A stretch of 64,000 bases of DNA from Stieleria sp. JC731 (GCF_020966635.1 NZ_JAJKFQ010000001.1:1426001-1490000); one strand, 5' to 3'; positions 1 to 9,796 are shown, counted from the first letter of the stretch. A program made the numbers and translations. Notes: generated by a model from the sequence alone, not told the origin.

Positions 1-2
1 AT

Positions 3-320
3 CACTGTCAGCCGGTGGGCAATCGGACACAGCTCTGTGAAATCGTTACGCCGCATTTCTATGTCGACGTTAGCGATGTCGTGGAAAAGAAAGTCGATCT
101 GCTTGCCTGTCATGAGAGCCAAAAACAGTGGCTTGACCAGAGCCAAGGGATGGACAGTTATCTGCAAGCGTTGCGTGACGTGAACGCCGAAACGGGCAAA
201 ATGAGCGGCAAGTTCGAATTCGCCGAAGGTTGGCGAAAGCACTTGCACTGGGGCTTTTGCGGTCCCGACGACGATCCTCTTCGCGATGCGTTGACGGATT
301 TGATCGTTGAAAGCGAATGA
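3..320 (+). CDS. PIG-L family deacetylase (LmbE-like), 3' end only
   Basis: The reading frame is open from the window edge to a TGA at 318-320, so the gene begins upstream and only about 105 C-terminal residues are seen. The pattern of a DVSDVVEKK stretch, then LACHESQKQWLDQSQGMDSY, then AEGWRKHLHWGFCGPD is typical of the C-terminal part of planctomycete PIG-L/LmbE deacetylases. These are zinc enzymes that remove N-acetyl groups from N-acetylglucosamine-type substrates. The metal-binding N-terminal motif lies outside the window, so activity cannot be checked. A GTG at 15 would make a short ORF, but it lies in mid-domain and is not a credible start. The next gene, on the same strand, starts 131 bp downstream. 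Confidence 0.75.
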   Translation, partial: HCQPVGNRTQLCEIVTPHFYVDVSDVVEKKVDLLACHESQKQWLDQSQGMDSYLQALRDVNAETGKMSGKFEFAEGWRKHLHWGFCGPDDDPLRDALTDLIVESE

Positions 321-451
321 GTGTCGATGACGTTATGACGACAGTGAATCGAGCAAAGTTTTGATCTGTCCCTGCGGAAATCAGACCAGTTGCGAGGGTA
401 TAATGAGACGCGATCCTGCCTTTTGCGACTCCCCTGCCCTGCACCGCCCGC

Positions 452-3040
452 ATGTTTCCTCACGCGAATACTAAACGCGTTTCTAAAAGCTCGACTCTAC
501 GGACTTTGCTGTTGGCTGTGGCTTTACTAGCGACGTCAGCTGCGGAGTCAGTCCTGTTCGCACAGCAGCCCGATGCTTCGTCAGGTTCTGATGACCGAAC
601 GGCCACCGTTGCTCGTGAAATCCTGAAGCGAGCCTGCTTGGATTGCCATGGTGCGGATTCGCAAGACTCTGAATTAAGACTCGATCAACTCGGCAGTGAC
701 TTTAGCGATCACGCCACGGCGGCAACTTGGCTCGAAGTACGTACACAGATCAATCTAGGGCAAATGCCGCCAGAGGATCGAGAACGCTTGTCGGCTGAAG
801 AAATTTCATTGCTGACAAGCTGGGTCACATCGCAGGTACGTGCGGCCGAAAAGTCGGGTTTGCGATCCGGCGAGAACGTATTAATGCGGAGGATGAATCG
901 GCACGAATACACCAACACGGTAATGGACCTTTTGTCGATGAAGTTCCCGACCGGGGAAAGCCCGATCGATGTGCTTCCGCCCGACGGGACAGCCGAAGGG
1001 TTCGACAAAGTCAGCGCGGCGTTGCAGTTGGATCCTTCGCTAATGGAATCCTACTACAAGATAGCCCGGCGGATCGCCGATCGAGCGATCGTGGATGGAC
1101 CACCGAAGCATCCGACCGAAAGGATGCGATTGGAATTTGAGGAGATCGCGGACAGCCATGCGATTAGCTATCTGTTGACCCGGTTGGGAATGGAAGTGGT
1201 TCCCGGCGGACTACGTCTGGTCGAAGGAGGAACACGGTCCTTCGGAATGTTGCGATACCCAGGTCGACGCGACAACAACGTTGCCCCAGAGAACGGTTTT
1301 TATCGATTTACATTGAAAGCCGGCGGTGTGAAAGGAAGTGACGGTCGAGTGCCGCGGTTGTTGGTGACGCATGATCATCCTGATGAAACCATGCGGAAGA
1401 TCATGGAATTCGAAGTCACAGCTTCCTGGGATGATCCGCAGGAATACTCCGTTGTGGTGCCTCGCGATACGCTTGGCGGTGAAGTTCATGTGCAGTTGAT
1501 TGATGAAGCAAAGCTTTACATGGGGCAGCGCCCCGGTGAGGACTTCATGCGTCGCAACGATGAACTTGGAAAGCAAGGCAATTTCACCGAAACGATTCGG
1601 CTATCCGGACGCAAGATTGCCGAAGGTTGGGGTGGCGATCGTTCAACACCAAATCCTGATAAGCTGGATTGGAAGCAGTTTCCGCATGTCTTCTTAGACT
1701 ACATCGAAGTCGAAGGACCTCTTTATGACGCTTGGCCACCGGTCAGCCATACCTCGATTCTGTTCGGCGGCAATGCTGATCAGCAGCAGCCCGATACGGC
1801 GCGAGAAATCTTTGCTCGTTTCTTGCCGAAAGCTTGGCGTCGTCCCATAACGGAAAATGAACTTGTTCCCATCCTGTCGGTTGTGCAAACCGAACTCGAT
1901 GCGGGCGAGACTTTTAACGAAGCCATCCGTGTCGGGATCGTTGCCGCATTGTGCTCACCGAAATTTCTGTATCTGGTGGAGCCCAATCAGGCCAGCGACG
2001 AAAGTGACGACCTAGAAGAGTATCGGCTGGCGTCACGGCTTTCGTATCTGATTTGGAACTCGATGCCTGATGAGAGTTTGTTTCGATTGGCAAGCGAACA
2101 CAAGCTCGCTGAGCCCGGCGAATTGGTTCGTCAGATCGATCGAATGTTGGATGACCCCAGGTCAGATCGATTTTTGGATAGCTTCGCTCGGCAATGGTTC
2201 CGGACCGAGACTTATACGGTGTTTACTCCGGACCGATTTCTGTATCGCCAATACGACGACAAACTTTCCGAAGCCGTTGTGCGAGAACCATTGGAGTTCT
2301 TTCGGTATCTCGTCCGGCAGGGGCTCGCTTTGGATTGTCTAGTCGATTCGGACTTCCTGATCATCAACGAGCGGTTGGCCGAACATTACCAGATCGAAGG
2401 TGTGCGCGGCGAGCAATTTCGCCGAGTGGAATTGCCCGACGGTTCACCACGTGGCGGGTTGCTGGGGATGGCCGGGGTGCATCAAGCAGGATCCGATGGC
2501 GTGCGAACCAAACCTGTTTCTCGTGCCGTCTTTGTCCGCGAAGTGCTCTTCAACGATCCGCCGGACCCTCCGCCGCCCAATGCCGGCGAAATCGAACCGA
2601 ACATCGAAGGTGAACGTTTAACGGTGCGTCAACGATTGATTGCCCACCAGCAAATTGATGCTTGTGCCGCGTGCCATCGCAATTTGGACCCTTATGGGTT
2701 GGCGTTGGAAAACTTCAACGTGATCGGTCTTTGGCGGACAGAACAAGACGGCGAGGACTTTCGTGGTCGAAATGTTCCGCCGATTGATCCCAGCGGACGA
2801 TTGCCTGATGGGACTTCCTTCAATAGTTACGACGAATTCAAGTCGCTGTTAGTGCAGCAAAAACAACGTTTCCGACGCGGGGTTGCAGAACGTTTGTTGG
2901 TTTATGCGTTGGGGCGTCCGGTCAGTCCTTCCGATGACGATGATTTGCAACACATGATCGATACGATGATTCGTGGCGGCGATTCGATGCGGACGCTACT
3001 GCACGGACTGGTGACCAGCCAAGTATTTGGAGAGAAATAG
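452..3040 (+). CDS. DUF1592 domain-containing exported cytochrome-c-like protein
   Basis: This 862-residue protein has an N-terminal signal peptide (hydrophobic LLLAVALLATSAA, residues about 13-30) and so is probably exported. A CLDCHG haem-binding motif near residue 60 is the planctomycete cytochrome C type. Next comes a DUF1587-like block (RRMNRHEYTNTVMDLL, about 145-160). The second half matches the DUF1595/DUF1592/DUF1588/DUF1585 series: FARQWFRTE, then GGLLGMAGVHQAGSDG, then a second CAACH motif followed by RNLDPYGLALENF. Two CXXCH motifs suggest two c-type haems and a periplasmic electron-transfer or oxidoreductase role, but no substrate is known for the family. The stop is 2 bp before the DUF1552 gene, the usual partner in this phylum, so the two are almost certainly co-transcribed. 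Confidence 0.9.
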   Translation: MFPHANTKRVSKSSTLRTLLLAVALLATSAAESVLFAQQPDASSGSDDRTATVAREILKRACLDCHGADSQDSELRLDQLGSDFSDHATAATWLEVRTQINLGQMPPEDRERLSAEEISLLTSWVTSQVRAAEKSGLRSGENVLMRRMNRHEYTNTVMDLLSMKFPTGESPIDVLPPDGTAEGFDKVSAALQLDPSLMESYYKIARRIADRAIVDGPPKHPTERMRLEFEEIADSHAISYLLTRLGMEVVPGGLRLVEGGTRSFGMLRYPGRRDNNVAPENGFYRFTLKAGGVKGSDGRVPRLLVTHDHPDETMRKIMEFEVTASWDDPQEYSVVVPRDTLGGEVHVQLIDEAKLYMGQRPGEDFMRRNDELGKQGNFTETIRLSGRKIAEGWGGDRSTPNPDKLDWKQFPHVFLDYIEVEGPLYDAWPPVSHTSILFGGNADQQQPDTAREIFARFLPKAWRRPITENELVPILSVVQTELDAGETFNEAIRVGIVAALCSPKFLYLVEPNQASDESDDLEEYRLASRLSYLIWNSMPDESLFRLASEHKLAEPGELVRQIDRMLDDPRSDRFLDSFARQWFRTETYTVFTPDRFLYRQYDDKLSEAVVREPLEFFRYLVRQGLALDCLVDSDFLIINERLAEHYQIEGVRGEQFRRVELPDGSPRGGLLGMAGVHQAGSDGVRTKPVSRAVFVREVLFNDPPDPPPPNAGEIEPNIEGERLTVRQRLIAHQQIDACAACHRNLDPYGLALENFNVIGLWRTEQDGEDFRGRNVPPIDPSGRLPDGTSFNSYDEFKSLLVQQKQRFRRGVAERLLVYALGRPVSPSDDDDLQHMIDTMIRGGDSMRTLLHGLVTSQVFGEK

Positions 3041-3042
3041 GG

Positions 3043-4347
3043 ATGCGAATTGCAAACAAGCTCCGCCGTCGTACTTTCCTACACGGGTTGGGGACAACGA
3101 TTGCTTTGCCATGGTTGGAATCAAAAGCTTCTGCCGCGGAATTGGCCGGAGAGATCGTGCCAAGGATGGGTATGTTTTATTTCGGTACCGGAATGAACAT
3201 GCGGCAGTTCTATCCGGAAGGCTTCGGCAAGGATGCATCGTTTTCCCGGATATTGAAACCGCTGGAAAAGCATCGTGAGAATCTGACCGTTTTGAGCGGC
3301 ACCTACTTAGAACACGGTGGAGGTCATGACGGTGCTTATCCCTTTGCAACTTCGATTGCTCGTGGCGAAAAGCAGGTGGCATCGCCAGACCAATTGGCTG
3401 CAAGAATCCATGGGGCGAAGACTCGTTTTCCATCGCTTCAGCTTTCTGTCAAGCGAGGCACCGGGTTTGGCAGCCAAGCTCTCGCGACGATTTCATGGAA
3501 CGAGCAAGGCGTGCCATTGGCGGCCGAGAATGATCCAAAGCTAATTTTCAATCGCTTGTTTCGCGCCGATAGCCAATCCGATCGAGCCGAAATGGACATC
3601 GGGTTTCGTCAGCGCCGAAGTGTACTTGATGCGGTGCTCGATGACGCACGCCAAATCCAAAAGCAGATCAGTCAAGATGATCGTCGGCAATTGGATCAGT
3701 ACTTCCATTCCATTCGCGAAGTTGAACAGAGCTTGGCTCGCGAGATTGACTGGGCTGATAAACCAAAACCCAAGCCCGGCCTGAATGAATTAGGTGACTA
3801 CGAAAACGCGGTCACTCCAGAAGGCAATGGGAAGTTTCTCTACGACGACTATGCCAAGTTGATGTATGACCTAATCACGCTGGCCTTTCAAACGGATTCG
3901 ACGCGTGTGATTTCTTACGTTGTACGTACCGAATTGGCCGGCGGTGTTTATCCGGAATTCGGTGTCAGTAAGGGCTATCACGAATTGACCCACCACGGAA
4001 ACGATCCCTCGAACTTGGAACAGCTTGCCAAAGTTGACACGATCTACATGAAACATTGGTCGTACTTCCTGGATCGTTTGGATTCGATCCGTGAAGGCAA
4101 CGGCACGCTGCTTGACCATTCCATGCTGGGCTTTTCCAGTGGAATGGGGATCGGACATAGCAAAGCGATTTTGCCAACAGTGTTGTCTGGCGGCGAGGCT
4201 TTGGGGATCAAGCATCAAACCCATTTACAATTGCCCGAAAACACACCTCTGTCGGCGCTTTGGCAAACGATGGCCGAAAAAATGGGGGTCAAAGCCAGTG
4301 AGTCGTTTCAGGATAGCCCCGGTGTCATTGAGGAGTTGGTCGCTTGA
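3043..4347 (+). CDS. DUF1552 domain-containing exported protein
   Basis: The protein has 434 residues. The N-terminus carries a twin-arginine-like leader (RRRTFLHGLG, then a short hydrophobic stretch and an Ala-rich cleavage region ending near residue 32), so Tat export of a folded protein is likely. The body fits DUF1552: a GTGMNMRQFYPEG segment after the leader, LSGTYLEHGGGHDG, and a C-terminal SSGMGIGHSK segment. DUF1552 proteins have an alkaline-phosphatase-like look but no assigned reaction. The ATG at 3043 is 2 bp after the preceding stop and overlaps it functionally in the operon. The last codons overlap the start of the SUMF1-like gene by 4 bp, so the three genes are probably translationally coupled. 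Confidence 0.9.
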   Translation: MRIANKLRRRTFLHGLGTTIALPWLESKASAAELAGEIVPRMGMFYFGTGMNMRQFYPEGFGKDASFSRILKPLEKHRENLTVLSGTYLEHGGGHDGAYPFATSIARGEKQVASPDQLAARIHGAKTRFPSLQLSVKRGTGFGSQALATISWNEQGVPLAAENDPKLIFNRLFRADSQSDRAEMDIGFRQRRSVLDAVLDDARQIQKQISQDDRRQLDQYFHSIREVEQSLAREIDWADKPKPKPGLNELGDYENAVTPEGNGKFLYDDYAKLMYDLITLAFQTDSTRVISYVVRTELAGGVYPEFGVSKGYHELTHHGNDPSNLEQLAKVDTIYMKHWSYFLDRLDSIREGNGTLLDHSMLGFSSGMGIGHSKAILPTVLSGGEALGIKHQTHLQLPENTPLSALWQTMAEKMGVKASESFQDSPGVIEELVA

Positions 4348-5435
4348 AGACGCTGCCACTTGCCCTGATGATGGCGACGATCCTTTGTGGTTCGATGCTG
4401 TTTCCGAAATCGGCTGTCGCACAAACTGATCCACAACAAGTCGACAAATCCGACGACGCAAGCCCGCTGGCCATTCGCTTCGTGCGGATACCCGCAGGGA
4501 CGTTCATGCGTGGATTTGACAATTCCGATCGCAACGAACAGCGGTTCCACCTGGACCATCCCTATAGCAATCACCAAGACTTTAAATTTGAACGGCCCTC
4601 TCATCGGGTCGAACTGACAAAGGCGTTCGAGATAGCTGACTGTGAAGTGACCGTCGGCCAGTTTCGAGAATTTGTCGAAGCGACAGGCTATCGAACCGAC
4701 GCAGAGAAGAACGGCGGAGCGCTAGGATGGTTTCCAGATGAGGATAACTATGTGGATCGTTTCCATGCCGATCCCGCAGTGACTTGGCAGTCGCCAGGAT
4801 TCGAACAGAGCGATCGTCATCCCGTTGTCGCGGTCAGTTGGAACGACGCACAAGCGTTCTGCCGCTGGCTATCAGAACAAGATGGCCGAAATCATCGATT
4901 GCCGAGCGAGGCAGAGTGGGAATACGCTTGCCGTTCGGGAACGACAACTTGGTATTCATTCGGCAACGATCCAGACCTTGCCTATGCGCATGGCAATGTT
5001 GCTGATGGTGCGTTAGAGGCACGTTTTCCAAACACGGCTCGGTACACGCGAGCAGTTCGATTGACGGCGGGTGAAGGCGATGGCCATGTATTTACCGCGC
5101 CGGTTCGGTCCTTCAAAGCCAACGCCTGGGGGCTGCACGATTTGCATGGCAACGTCTGGGAGTGGTGCCAGGATCGCTGGGCCGAAGACGCTTACGACCG
5201 TTATCTAAGCGGAATTTCGCGCCGAGAAAGAGAGCAATTCGTCCTCAAGGATCCCGTGTTTGATGAGGCGACGGACTTGCATCAATACGGAGATTGGCGA
5301 GTCATGCGTGGCGGCGCATGGACTTGCACGCCAGCGGCAACCAGGGCTTCGATCAGGACGTTTGCCGAGAAGGCAGATAGCAGCGTCTACACTGGGTTTC
5401 GCATCGTTCGTGAAGTGAACGCGGATGCAAAGTAA
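4344..5435 (+). CDS. SUMF1/formylglycine-generating-enzyme-like exported protein
   Basis: This 363-residue protein has a signal peptide (residues 1-26, ending AVAQ). The rest is one FGE-sulfatase domain: IPAGTFMRG, then EVTVGQFREFVEATGY, PVVAVSWNDAQAFCRWLSE, RLPSEAEWEYACRSG, GLHDLHGNVWEWCQDRW and a C-terminal RGGAWTC...GFRIVRE. In true formylglycine-generating enzymes the last segment holds two copper-binding Cys residues five apart. Here only the first (about residue 328) is present and the second position is Thr, so sulfatase activation is unlikely and a structural or ligand-binding role is more plausible. Translation appears to start at TTG 4344, overlapping the DUF1552 stop by 4 bp. ATGs at residues 9 and 10 would shorten the signal peptide. 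Confidence 0.88.
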   Translation: MKTLPLALMMATILCGSMLFPKSAVAQTDPQQVDKSDDASPLAIRFVRIPAGTFMRGFDNSDRNEQRFHLDHPYSNHQDFKFERPSHRVELTKAFEIADCEVTVGQFREFVEATGYRTDAEKNGGALGWFPDEDNYVDRFHADPAVTWQSPGFEQSDRHPVVAVSWNDAQAFCRWLSEQDGRNHRLPSEAEWEYACRSGTTTWYSFGNDPDLAYAHGNVADGALEARFPNTARYTRAVRLTAGEGDGHVFTAPVRSFKANAWGLHDLHGNVWEWCQDRWAEDAYDRYLSGISRREREQFVLKDPVFDEATDLHQYGDWRVMRGGAWTCTPAATRASIRTFAEKADSSVYTGFRIVREVNADAK

Positions 5436-5511
5436 AAAGCACTGTCGGCTTGGTGGTGAGGTTCGCCAAGATTCGGCGTTGTGTAGAAAACAACTCTCGC
5501 CACGTTCAGAT

Positions 5512-6951
5512 CTACTGAGCGAATTGTAGGCGTGGATCGTCTAAACCCAAACGCTTCATTTTCTTGTATAGCGTGGTTCGGTTGATGTCCAATGCGTCAG
5601 CGGTTGCCGCGCGATTCCAATTGTTTTTTCGCAGCGAGTGCAGAATGATTTCGCGTTCGGGGCCTTCAAGTGCTTCACGCAAGCTCTTGTTTTGAAGGTC
5701 CGCAGGAGCAACAGCTAGGTTGGGGCCTGCCGGTCGCAAATCAGGGATTGCTGGTCCCATCGGGTCAGCAATCTGGCCAAGAACTTCCGGAGGTAAATCG
5801 TTGAGTGTTAACTGACGTCCTCGCGAAAGCAGGACTGCACGTTCTACAACGTTTTGTAGCTGTCGAACGTTTCCTGGCCAGCGATACGATTGCATTTGAG
5901 TGATCGCTTCGGAATCGAAACAGTCAACATCGCGACCGCAGGTTTCTGCTGCTTCACGCAAGAAATAATCGATCAGCAATGGGATGTCACCGACGCGTTC
6001 TCGAAGCGAAGGCAGCACGATATTGACGACGTTAATTCGATAGTACAAGTCTTGTCGAAACGAACCGTCGCTCACGGCTTTCGATAAATCTTCGTTGGTC
6101 GCCAGGATGACTCGGGTATCGACCGACTGTGTCTTGGTGCCACCGAGCTGTTCGAATTGAAACTCTTGCAAAACGCGTAGCAATTTGACTTGCATCGCCG
6201 CGGTAGCGGTTCCAATTTCGTCTAGGAATAACGTGCCTTGGTCTGCCAGTTGGAATTTACCAACCTTGTCGGTGGCCGCTCCGGTAAAAGCGCCTTTGAC
6301 ATGCCCGAACAGTTCGCTTTCGAGCAAATTATCTGGCAAAGCACCGCATGCGACTTCGACAAATGGCTTTCCGCGTCGAGCGCTGCGTTCATGAATTGCA
6401 CGTGCGATCATGCTTTTACCGGTTCCGTTTTCACCGGTAATCAAGATCGATGCTCGGGCATCCGCGACGCTATCGATCACATCGAAGATCTTCATCATCC
6501 GGTAGTCATGGCTGATGATGCCTTCGAGTCCGGATCGACGGTCAAGTCGCTCGCGTAGCTTTTCGTTCTCTTGTTCGATTTCTCGCTGCGAAACGGCTCG
6601 GCTAATCGCCAAGTTCAGTTCGTCATCGATCATCGGTTTGGTCAGCAGGTCAAACGCACCTGCTTTGATCGCTTCGATCGCCGTGTCTGGCGTCGCATAC
6701 CCGGTCATCACTAGAACGACCGTGTCGGGGTGACGCTTTTTCGTGTAGCCGATCAGCTGGAATCCGTCCTCGTCGCGAAGCCGTAGGTCGGTGATCAGCA
6801 AATCGTACGGACGTTGGTCGAGCGTTACTTTGGCACCATCAATACAGTCCGCAACATCAACACTGTGACCCAATTCGCGCAACCAATCTGCCATGGACTG
6901 AACCAAGTGCCAGTCATCGTCAACAAGCAGGATTGAGGCCGGTGAGGTCAT
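5512..6951 (-). CDS. NtrC-family sigma-54-dependent response regulator
   Basis: This is a 479-residue transcription activator with three domains. The receiver domain (about 5-120) has acidic pocket DDD and phospho-acceptor Asp55 in LLITDLRL. The AAA+ domain (about 145-380) has Walker A GENGTGKS, the sigma-54 contact loop GAFTGA and Walker B TLFLDEIG. The C-terminus is a Fis-type helix-turn-helix (RAATADALDINRTTLYKKMKRLG, here about 445-468). It should activate sigma-54 promoters after phosphorylation. No histidine kinase is adjacent, so it is an orphan regulator here. It is transcribed away from the NarL-type regulator at 7320. Its target genes cannot be read from the sequence. Confidence 0.93.
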   Translation of the reverse strand: MTSPASILLVDDDWHLVQSMADWLRELGHSVDVADCIDGAKVTLDQRPYDLLITDLRLRDEDGFQLIGYTKKRHPDTVVLVMTGYATPDTAIEAIKAGAFDLLTKPMIDDELNLAISRAVSQREIEQENEKLRERLDRRSGLEGIISHDYRMMKIFDVIDSVADARASILITGENGTGKSMIARAIHERSARRGKPFVEVACGALPDNLLESELFGHVKGAFTGAATDKVGKFQLADQGTLFLDEIGTATAAMQVKLLRVLQEFQFEQLGGTKTQSVDTRVILATNEDLSKAVSDGSFRQDLYYRINVVNIVLPSLRERVGDIPLLIDYFLREAAETCGRDVDCFDSEAITQMQSYRWPGNVRQLQNVVERAVLLSRGRQLTLNDLPPEVLGQIADPMGPAIPDLRPAGPNLAVAPADLQNKSLREALEGPEREIILHSLRKNNWNRAATADALDINRTTLYKKMKRLGLDDPRLQFAQ

Positions 6952-7319
6952 GTTGTTCGTTCGTCGTCGAAGTCAAAAGGGCCAACGCAGGGATGGAAAT
7001 CCTCATCAATGTCTAGGTCACTGTTAAGAAACACGCAAAAAAGTGATTCCGATTCGGCTGATTGACGTCGCCAAGCCGCCCGCTTCGGCCGCAGTGCCGA
7101 TCGGCTGGACGGGAAAAGAAGAAACCCTGTTCAAATGCCTACTTTTTTGGGGGGTAAGGCTGGGGTTCAGCATACCGGGGAGCCATACTTCCGGTGCGGC
7201 GAATGTACGCCATGAATAGGTGTGCACCGTCAGGGCAAGTCCGGATGGAACTAGGGCTGTCCACAAGCAGCATTGAATGGCAGGTTTGGACAACTAGGTA
7301 AGCTTGAACTGGAAAGCAG
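6952..7319. other. Divergent intergenic region between two response regulators
   Basis: These 368 bp separate the starts of the NtrC-type (minus) and NarL-type (plus) genes and must hold both promoters. I see no convincing -35/-10 pair, no sigma-54 -24/-12 motif and no strong palindrome. A GGAAAG at 7311-7316 is a plausible ribosome site for the plus-strand gene. A minus-strand open frame at 7024-7293 shows no recognisable protein features. Confidence 0.5.
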
Positions 7320-7958
7320 ATGTCAGTGAAAACGTTGGTCGTGGATGATCACGAAGCCGCTCGAGTAGGCATATCGCAATTGATGCATGGAACTTCTATC
7401 AGCATCGAGGTCGCGGTTGCGGATGGCGAGTACGCGTTAGACTTGATCCGTGAAGAGGACTTTGATGTTCTGTTGATCGATGTGCAAATGCGGAAGGGCG
7501 ATGGCATTGCGTTGCTGGAAGAACTTCGCGCTGATCATCCCGATTTACCAGTCGTGATCTTCAGTGCTTATGACTATCCGGTTTACATGGCCCGGTCGCT
7601 TGCCAACGGGGCGCAGGACTATCTATTGAAGTGTGACAGCGCCGAGATGATCGAACAGGTCATCCGATACGCGGCAGAGCATCAAAGTAGCTTTCCTGGG
7701 GGACGGTTGGATGTCCTGCGAAAGAAGCTGACCGCGTCCGTCAAAGCGAAAGACCTGCCAGAGGAATTTCCATTGACGGGGCGTGAAGCTCAGGTGCTGC
7801 GTCACGTCGCGTTTGGACTAAGCAACCGAGAGATCGCAAAGTCGCTTTCGATCAGTGTCGAAACCGTCAAAGAGCACGTGCAGAACATCCTGCGCAAAAC
7901 AGGTGCGAGTGATCGAACCGATGTTGCGGTACGCGCGGTACGACAGAATTTCGTTTAG
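7320..7958 (+). CDS. NarL/FixJ-family response regulator
   Basis: The protein has 212 residues. The receiver domain (about 4-120) has the acidic pair DDH at 9-11, phospho-acceptor Asp54 in LLIDVQM, and the conserved Lys in DYLLKCD. A C-terminal LuxR-type helix-turn-helix (about 145-205) has LTGREAQVLRHVAFGLSNR and ISVETVKEHVQNILRK, the usual DNA-recognition pattern. It should bind DNA as a phosphorylated dimer. No sensor kinase lies beside it. The neighbours are an NtrC-type regulator on one side and a Ser/Thr kinase on the other; the sequence does not show whether the three form one pathway. Start: ATG 7320 with GGAAAG a few bases upstream. Confidence 0.92.
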   Translation: MSVKTLVVDDHEAARVGISQLMHGTSISIEVAVADGEYALDLIREEDFDVLLIDVQMRKGDGIALLEELRADHPDLPVVIFSAYDYPVYMARSLANGAQDYLLKCDSAEMIEQVIRYAAEHQSSFPGGRLDVLRKKLTASVKAKDLPEEFPLTGREAQVLRHVAFGLSNREIAKSLSISVETVKEHVQNILRKTGASDRTDVAVRAVRQNFV

Positions 7959-8035
7959 TGAAACGCCTTCTGTGGCTGGCTCGTCGGGCGCCGATAAGCG
8001 AATGCGATTCGTCGCGACATAGATTCTGAAAAACG

Positions 8036-9778
8036 TTATCGCTTTGAACGCCGATTGAAGGAAATTAAGGCTGGGATCGCGATGACTTGTGGGATAAACG
8101 TGACAATCACGATGCCCGCGACCAAGACATGGGTGATGATAAACGCGAAGGTTTCACCGGAGTATCGTCGGATCGGACTTTCGAACGAAACGAAGGCCTG
8201 TAGCACCATCACGACGGTGCAGGCTCCAATGATCGTGCTAAGCCACTGCCAATTGCGTCGTCCCGACAAGACCGCTAGTCCCGTTAGCATTGCCGGAATG
8301 TGCGGGAACAGAGCGAGCTTACCCAGGTCGATGGCGATTTCTTTTCGAGAGACATCGAATGGAAATTCGACGAATAGGAAGATTGCCAATCCGAAGGCGA
8401 GTCCGAGGACGATCGAGGCATGGCTAAAGATTGCGACAATCGCGGCTTCTTTGATGCGAGACTCCTTTCGGCACCAGCGTAACGCTTTCTTAAAAGCCGA
8501 TTCGTGAAGACCAGCGATCGCGTGTCCGTCTTGATAGCGTTTCAGGTCTTCGGCCAATTCTTCTGCCGATTGATATCGACATTGTGGATCAACCGCCAAG
8601 CATGTTTGGCAGATCTTCTGAAGTTCGATTGGGATTGTGCTTCCCTTTTCGAATCCGATGAATTGTCCTTGGTAGATCCGCTGCATCAAACCGAAAGGCG
8701 TTGGCGCCTCGAAGGGATGGTGCCCGACTAGCAGCTGATAGAAGATAATACCGAGGGCGAAGACATCGGTCGTTTGATTAATCCGGGTTTGGTCGCCTTC
8801 GATTTGTTCGGGGGCCATATACAGCAAGGTCCCGAACTGCTTTGTTGTCGAGGCATCGCTGGTATCAAATTCCGATAACCTTGCCAGTCCAAAGTCGGCT
8901 ACCTGGACTTTGCCGGGAAAGATTCCATCGGATTGGGGACCCTCATCGTCGGTGGTGAAAAGTAGATTGGCGGGCTTTAAGTCGAGGTGAAGAACACCAC
9001 GGCTATGGCAGTGGGCGACGGCTTCGGCGACCGCTGTCATCAAACGCGAGACTTGCTCAACCGGTTGCGGGCCCGGATGATCTTCGATCCAAGTCGCCAA
9101 GTCACCTCGATCGGCATAGCGACTGACAAGATAGAACCAATCGTTCCAACGACCGACTTCGAGGATGTCGATTAGACCGGGATGGTCACACTTGGCCGCG
9201 ATACGAGCTTCTTGAAAGCAGCGTTCATCAAAATGTGCTTTGCCGCCTTTACGGGGGCGAGGAATCTTGATCGCGACGAGTCGATCAATCATCGTGTCGA
9301 GCGCTAGATAAACACTGCTCATTCCTCCGTGTCCGATCAGACGCTCGATCTGGAATCGCCCTAGCTGATCGATGGATGCCAGCGGGTTGAATCGCTCGCG
9401 CTGAGGTTTGACCGCATCGTCCACCTCTAGCAAGGTGTCTTCGGTGTCCTGTGATTCGCCCTCATCGCCGAGGCATGAATCGACGATCTGTCCGAACCCG
9501 ATTTGACGATCGAGCGCTGCGGCGTGACTGGGGAACTTTTCGCAAAGCTCACGCTGTCGGCTGGGCCGTTGTTTGACCGGCGTGAGACGATAGTCGTTGT
9601 AGAGAACTGCAAGAACTGCTTCGCCACGTTCGGCCAGTTGACCGAATTGGGCGAGGACTGAATCGAGTGAAAAGTCCCTGCCGCGCATTGCCATGTCGGC
9701 TTGGTAAGCCAACGCTTGGTCAAGGAGCAATTCGAGTTCGTCCAAGTCGTTTGGTGTTTGGCTGAAAGAGTTGACCAT
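8036..9778 (-). CDS. Membrane Ser/Thr protein kinase (Hanks type)
   Basis: The protein has 580 residues. An N-terminal region of about 140 residues without a recognised domain precedes the kinase domain (about 143-415). Kinase motifs are the Gly-rich loop GHGGMSSVYLA, VAIKIP, a catalytic loop HLDLKPANLLF, VADFGLA and MAPEQIEGD. The catalytic loop has Leu where RD kinases have Arg (HLD instead of HRD), so activation-loop control may differ. The C-terminal 140 residues contain about four hydrophobic segments (for example ASIVLGLAFGLAIFLFVEF), placing the kinase at a membrane without the usual extracellular sensor. It follows the ECF sigma gene by 18 bp, a common planctomycete arrangement, so the two are likely co-transcribed and functionally linked. 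Confidence 0.92.
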   Translation of the reverse strand: MVNSFSQTPNDLDELELLLDQALAYQADMAMRGRDFSLDSVLAQFGQLAERGEAVLAVLYNDYRLTPVKQRPSRQRELCEKFPSHAAALDRQIGFGQIVDSCLGDEGESQDTEDTLLEVDDAVKPQRERFNPLASIDQLGRFQIERLIGHGGMSSVYLALDTMIDRLVAIKIPRPRKGGKAHFDERCFQEARIAAKCDHPGLIDILEVGRWNDWFYLVSRYADRGDLATWIEDHPGPQPVEQVSRLMTAVAEAVAHCHSRGVLHLDLKPANLLFTTDDEGPQSDGIFPGKVQVADFGLARLSEFDTSDASTTKQFGTLLYMAPEQIEGDQTRINQTTDVFALGIIFYQLLVGHHPFEAPTPFGLMQRIYQGQFIGFEKGSTIPIELQKICQTCLAVDPQCRYQSAEELAEDLKRYQDGHAIAGLHESAFKKALRWCRKESRIKEAAIVAIFSHASIVLGLAFGLAIFLFVEFPFDVSRKEIAIDLGKLALFPHIPAMLTGLAVLSGRRNWQWLSTIIGACTVVMVLQAFVSFESPIRRYSGETFAFIITHVLVAGIVIVTFIPQVIAIPALISFNRRSKR

Positions 9779-9796
9779 AAACGTTTGGCGCCAACC

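Noticed and set aside
7024-7293. 89-residue open frame between the two response regulators
   Set aside because: Lies in the divergent promoter region and lacks domain features.
6952-7319. Sigma-54 promoter next to the NtrC-type regulator
   Set aside because: No TGGCAC-N5-TTGC-like element was found by eye.
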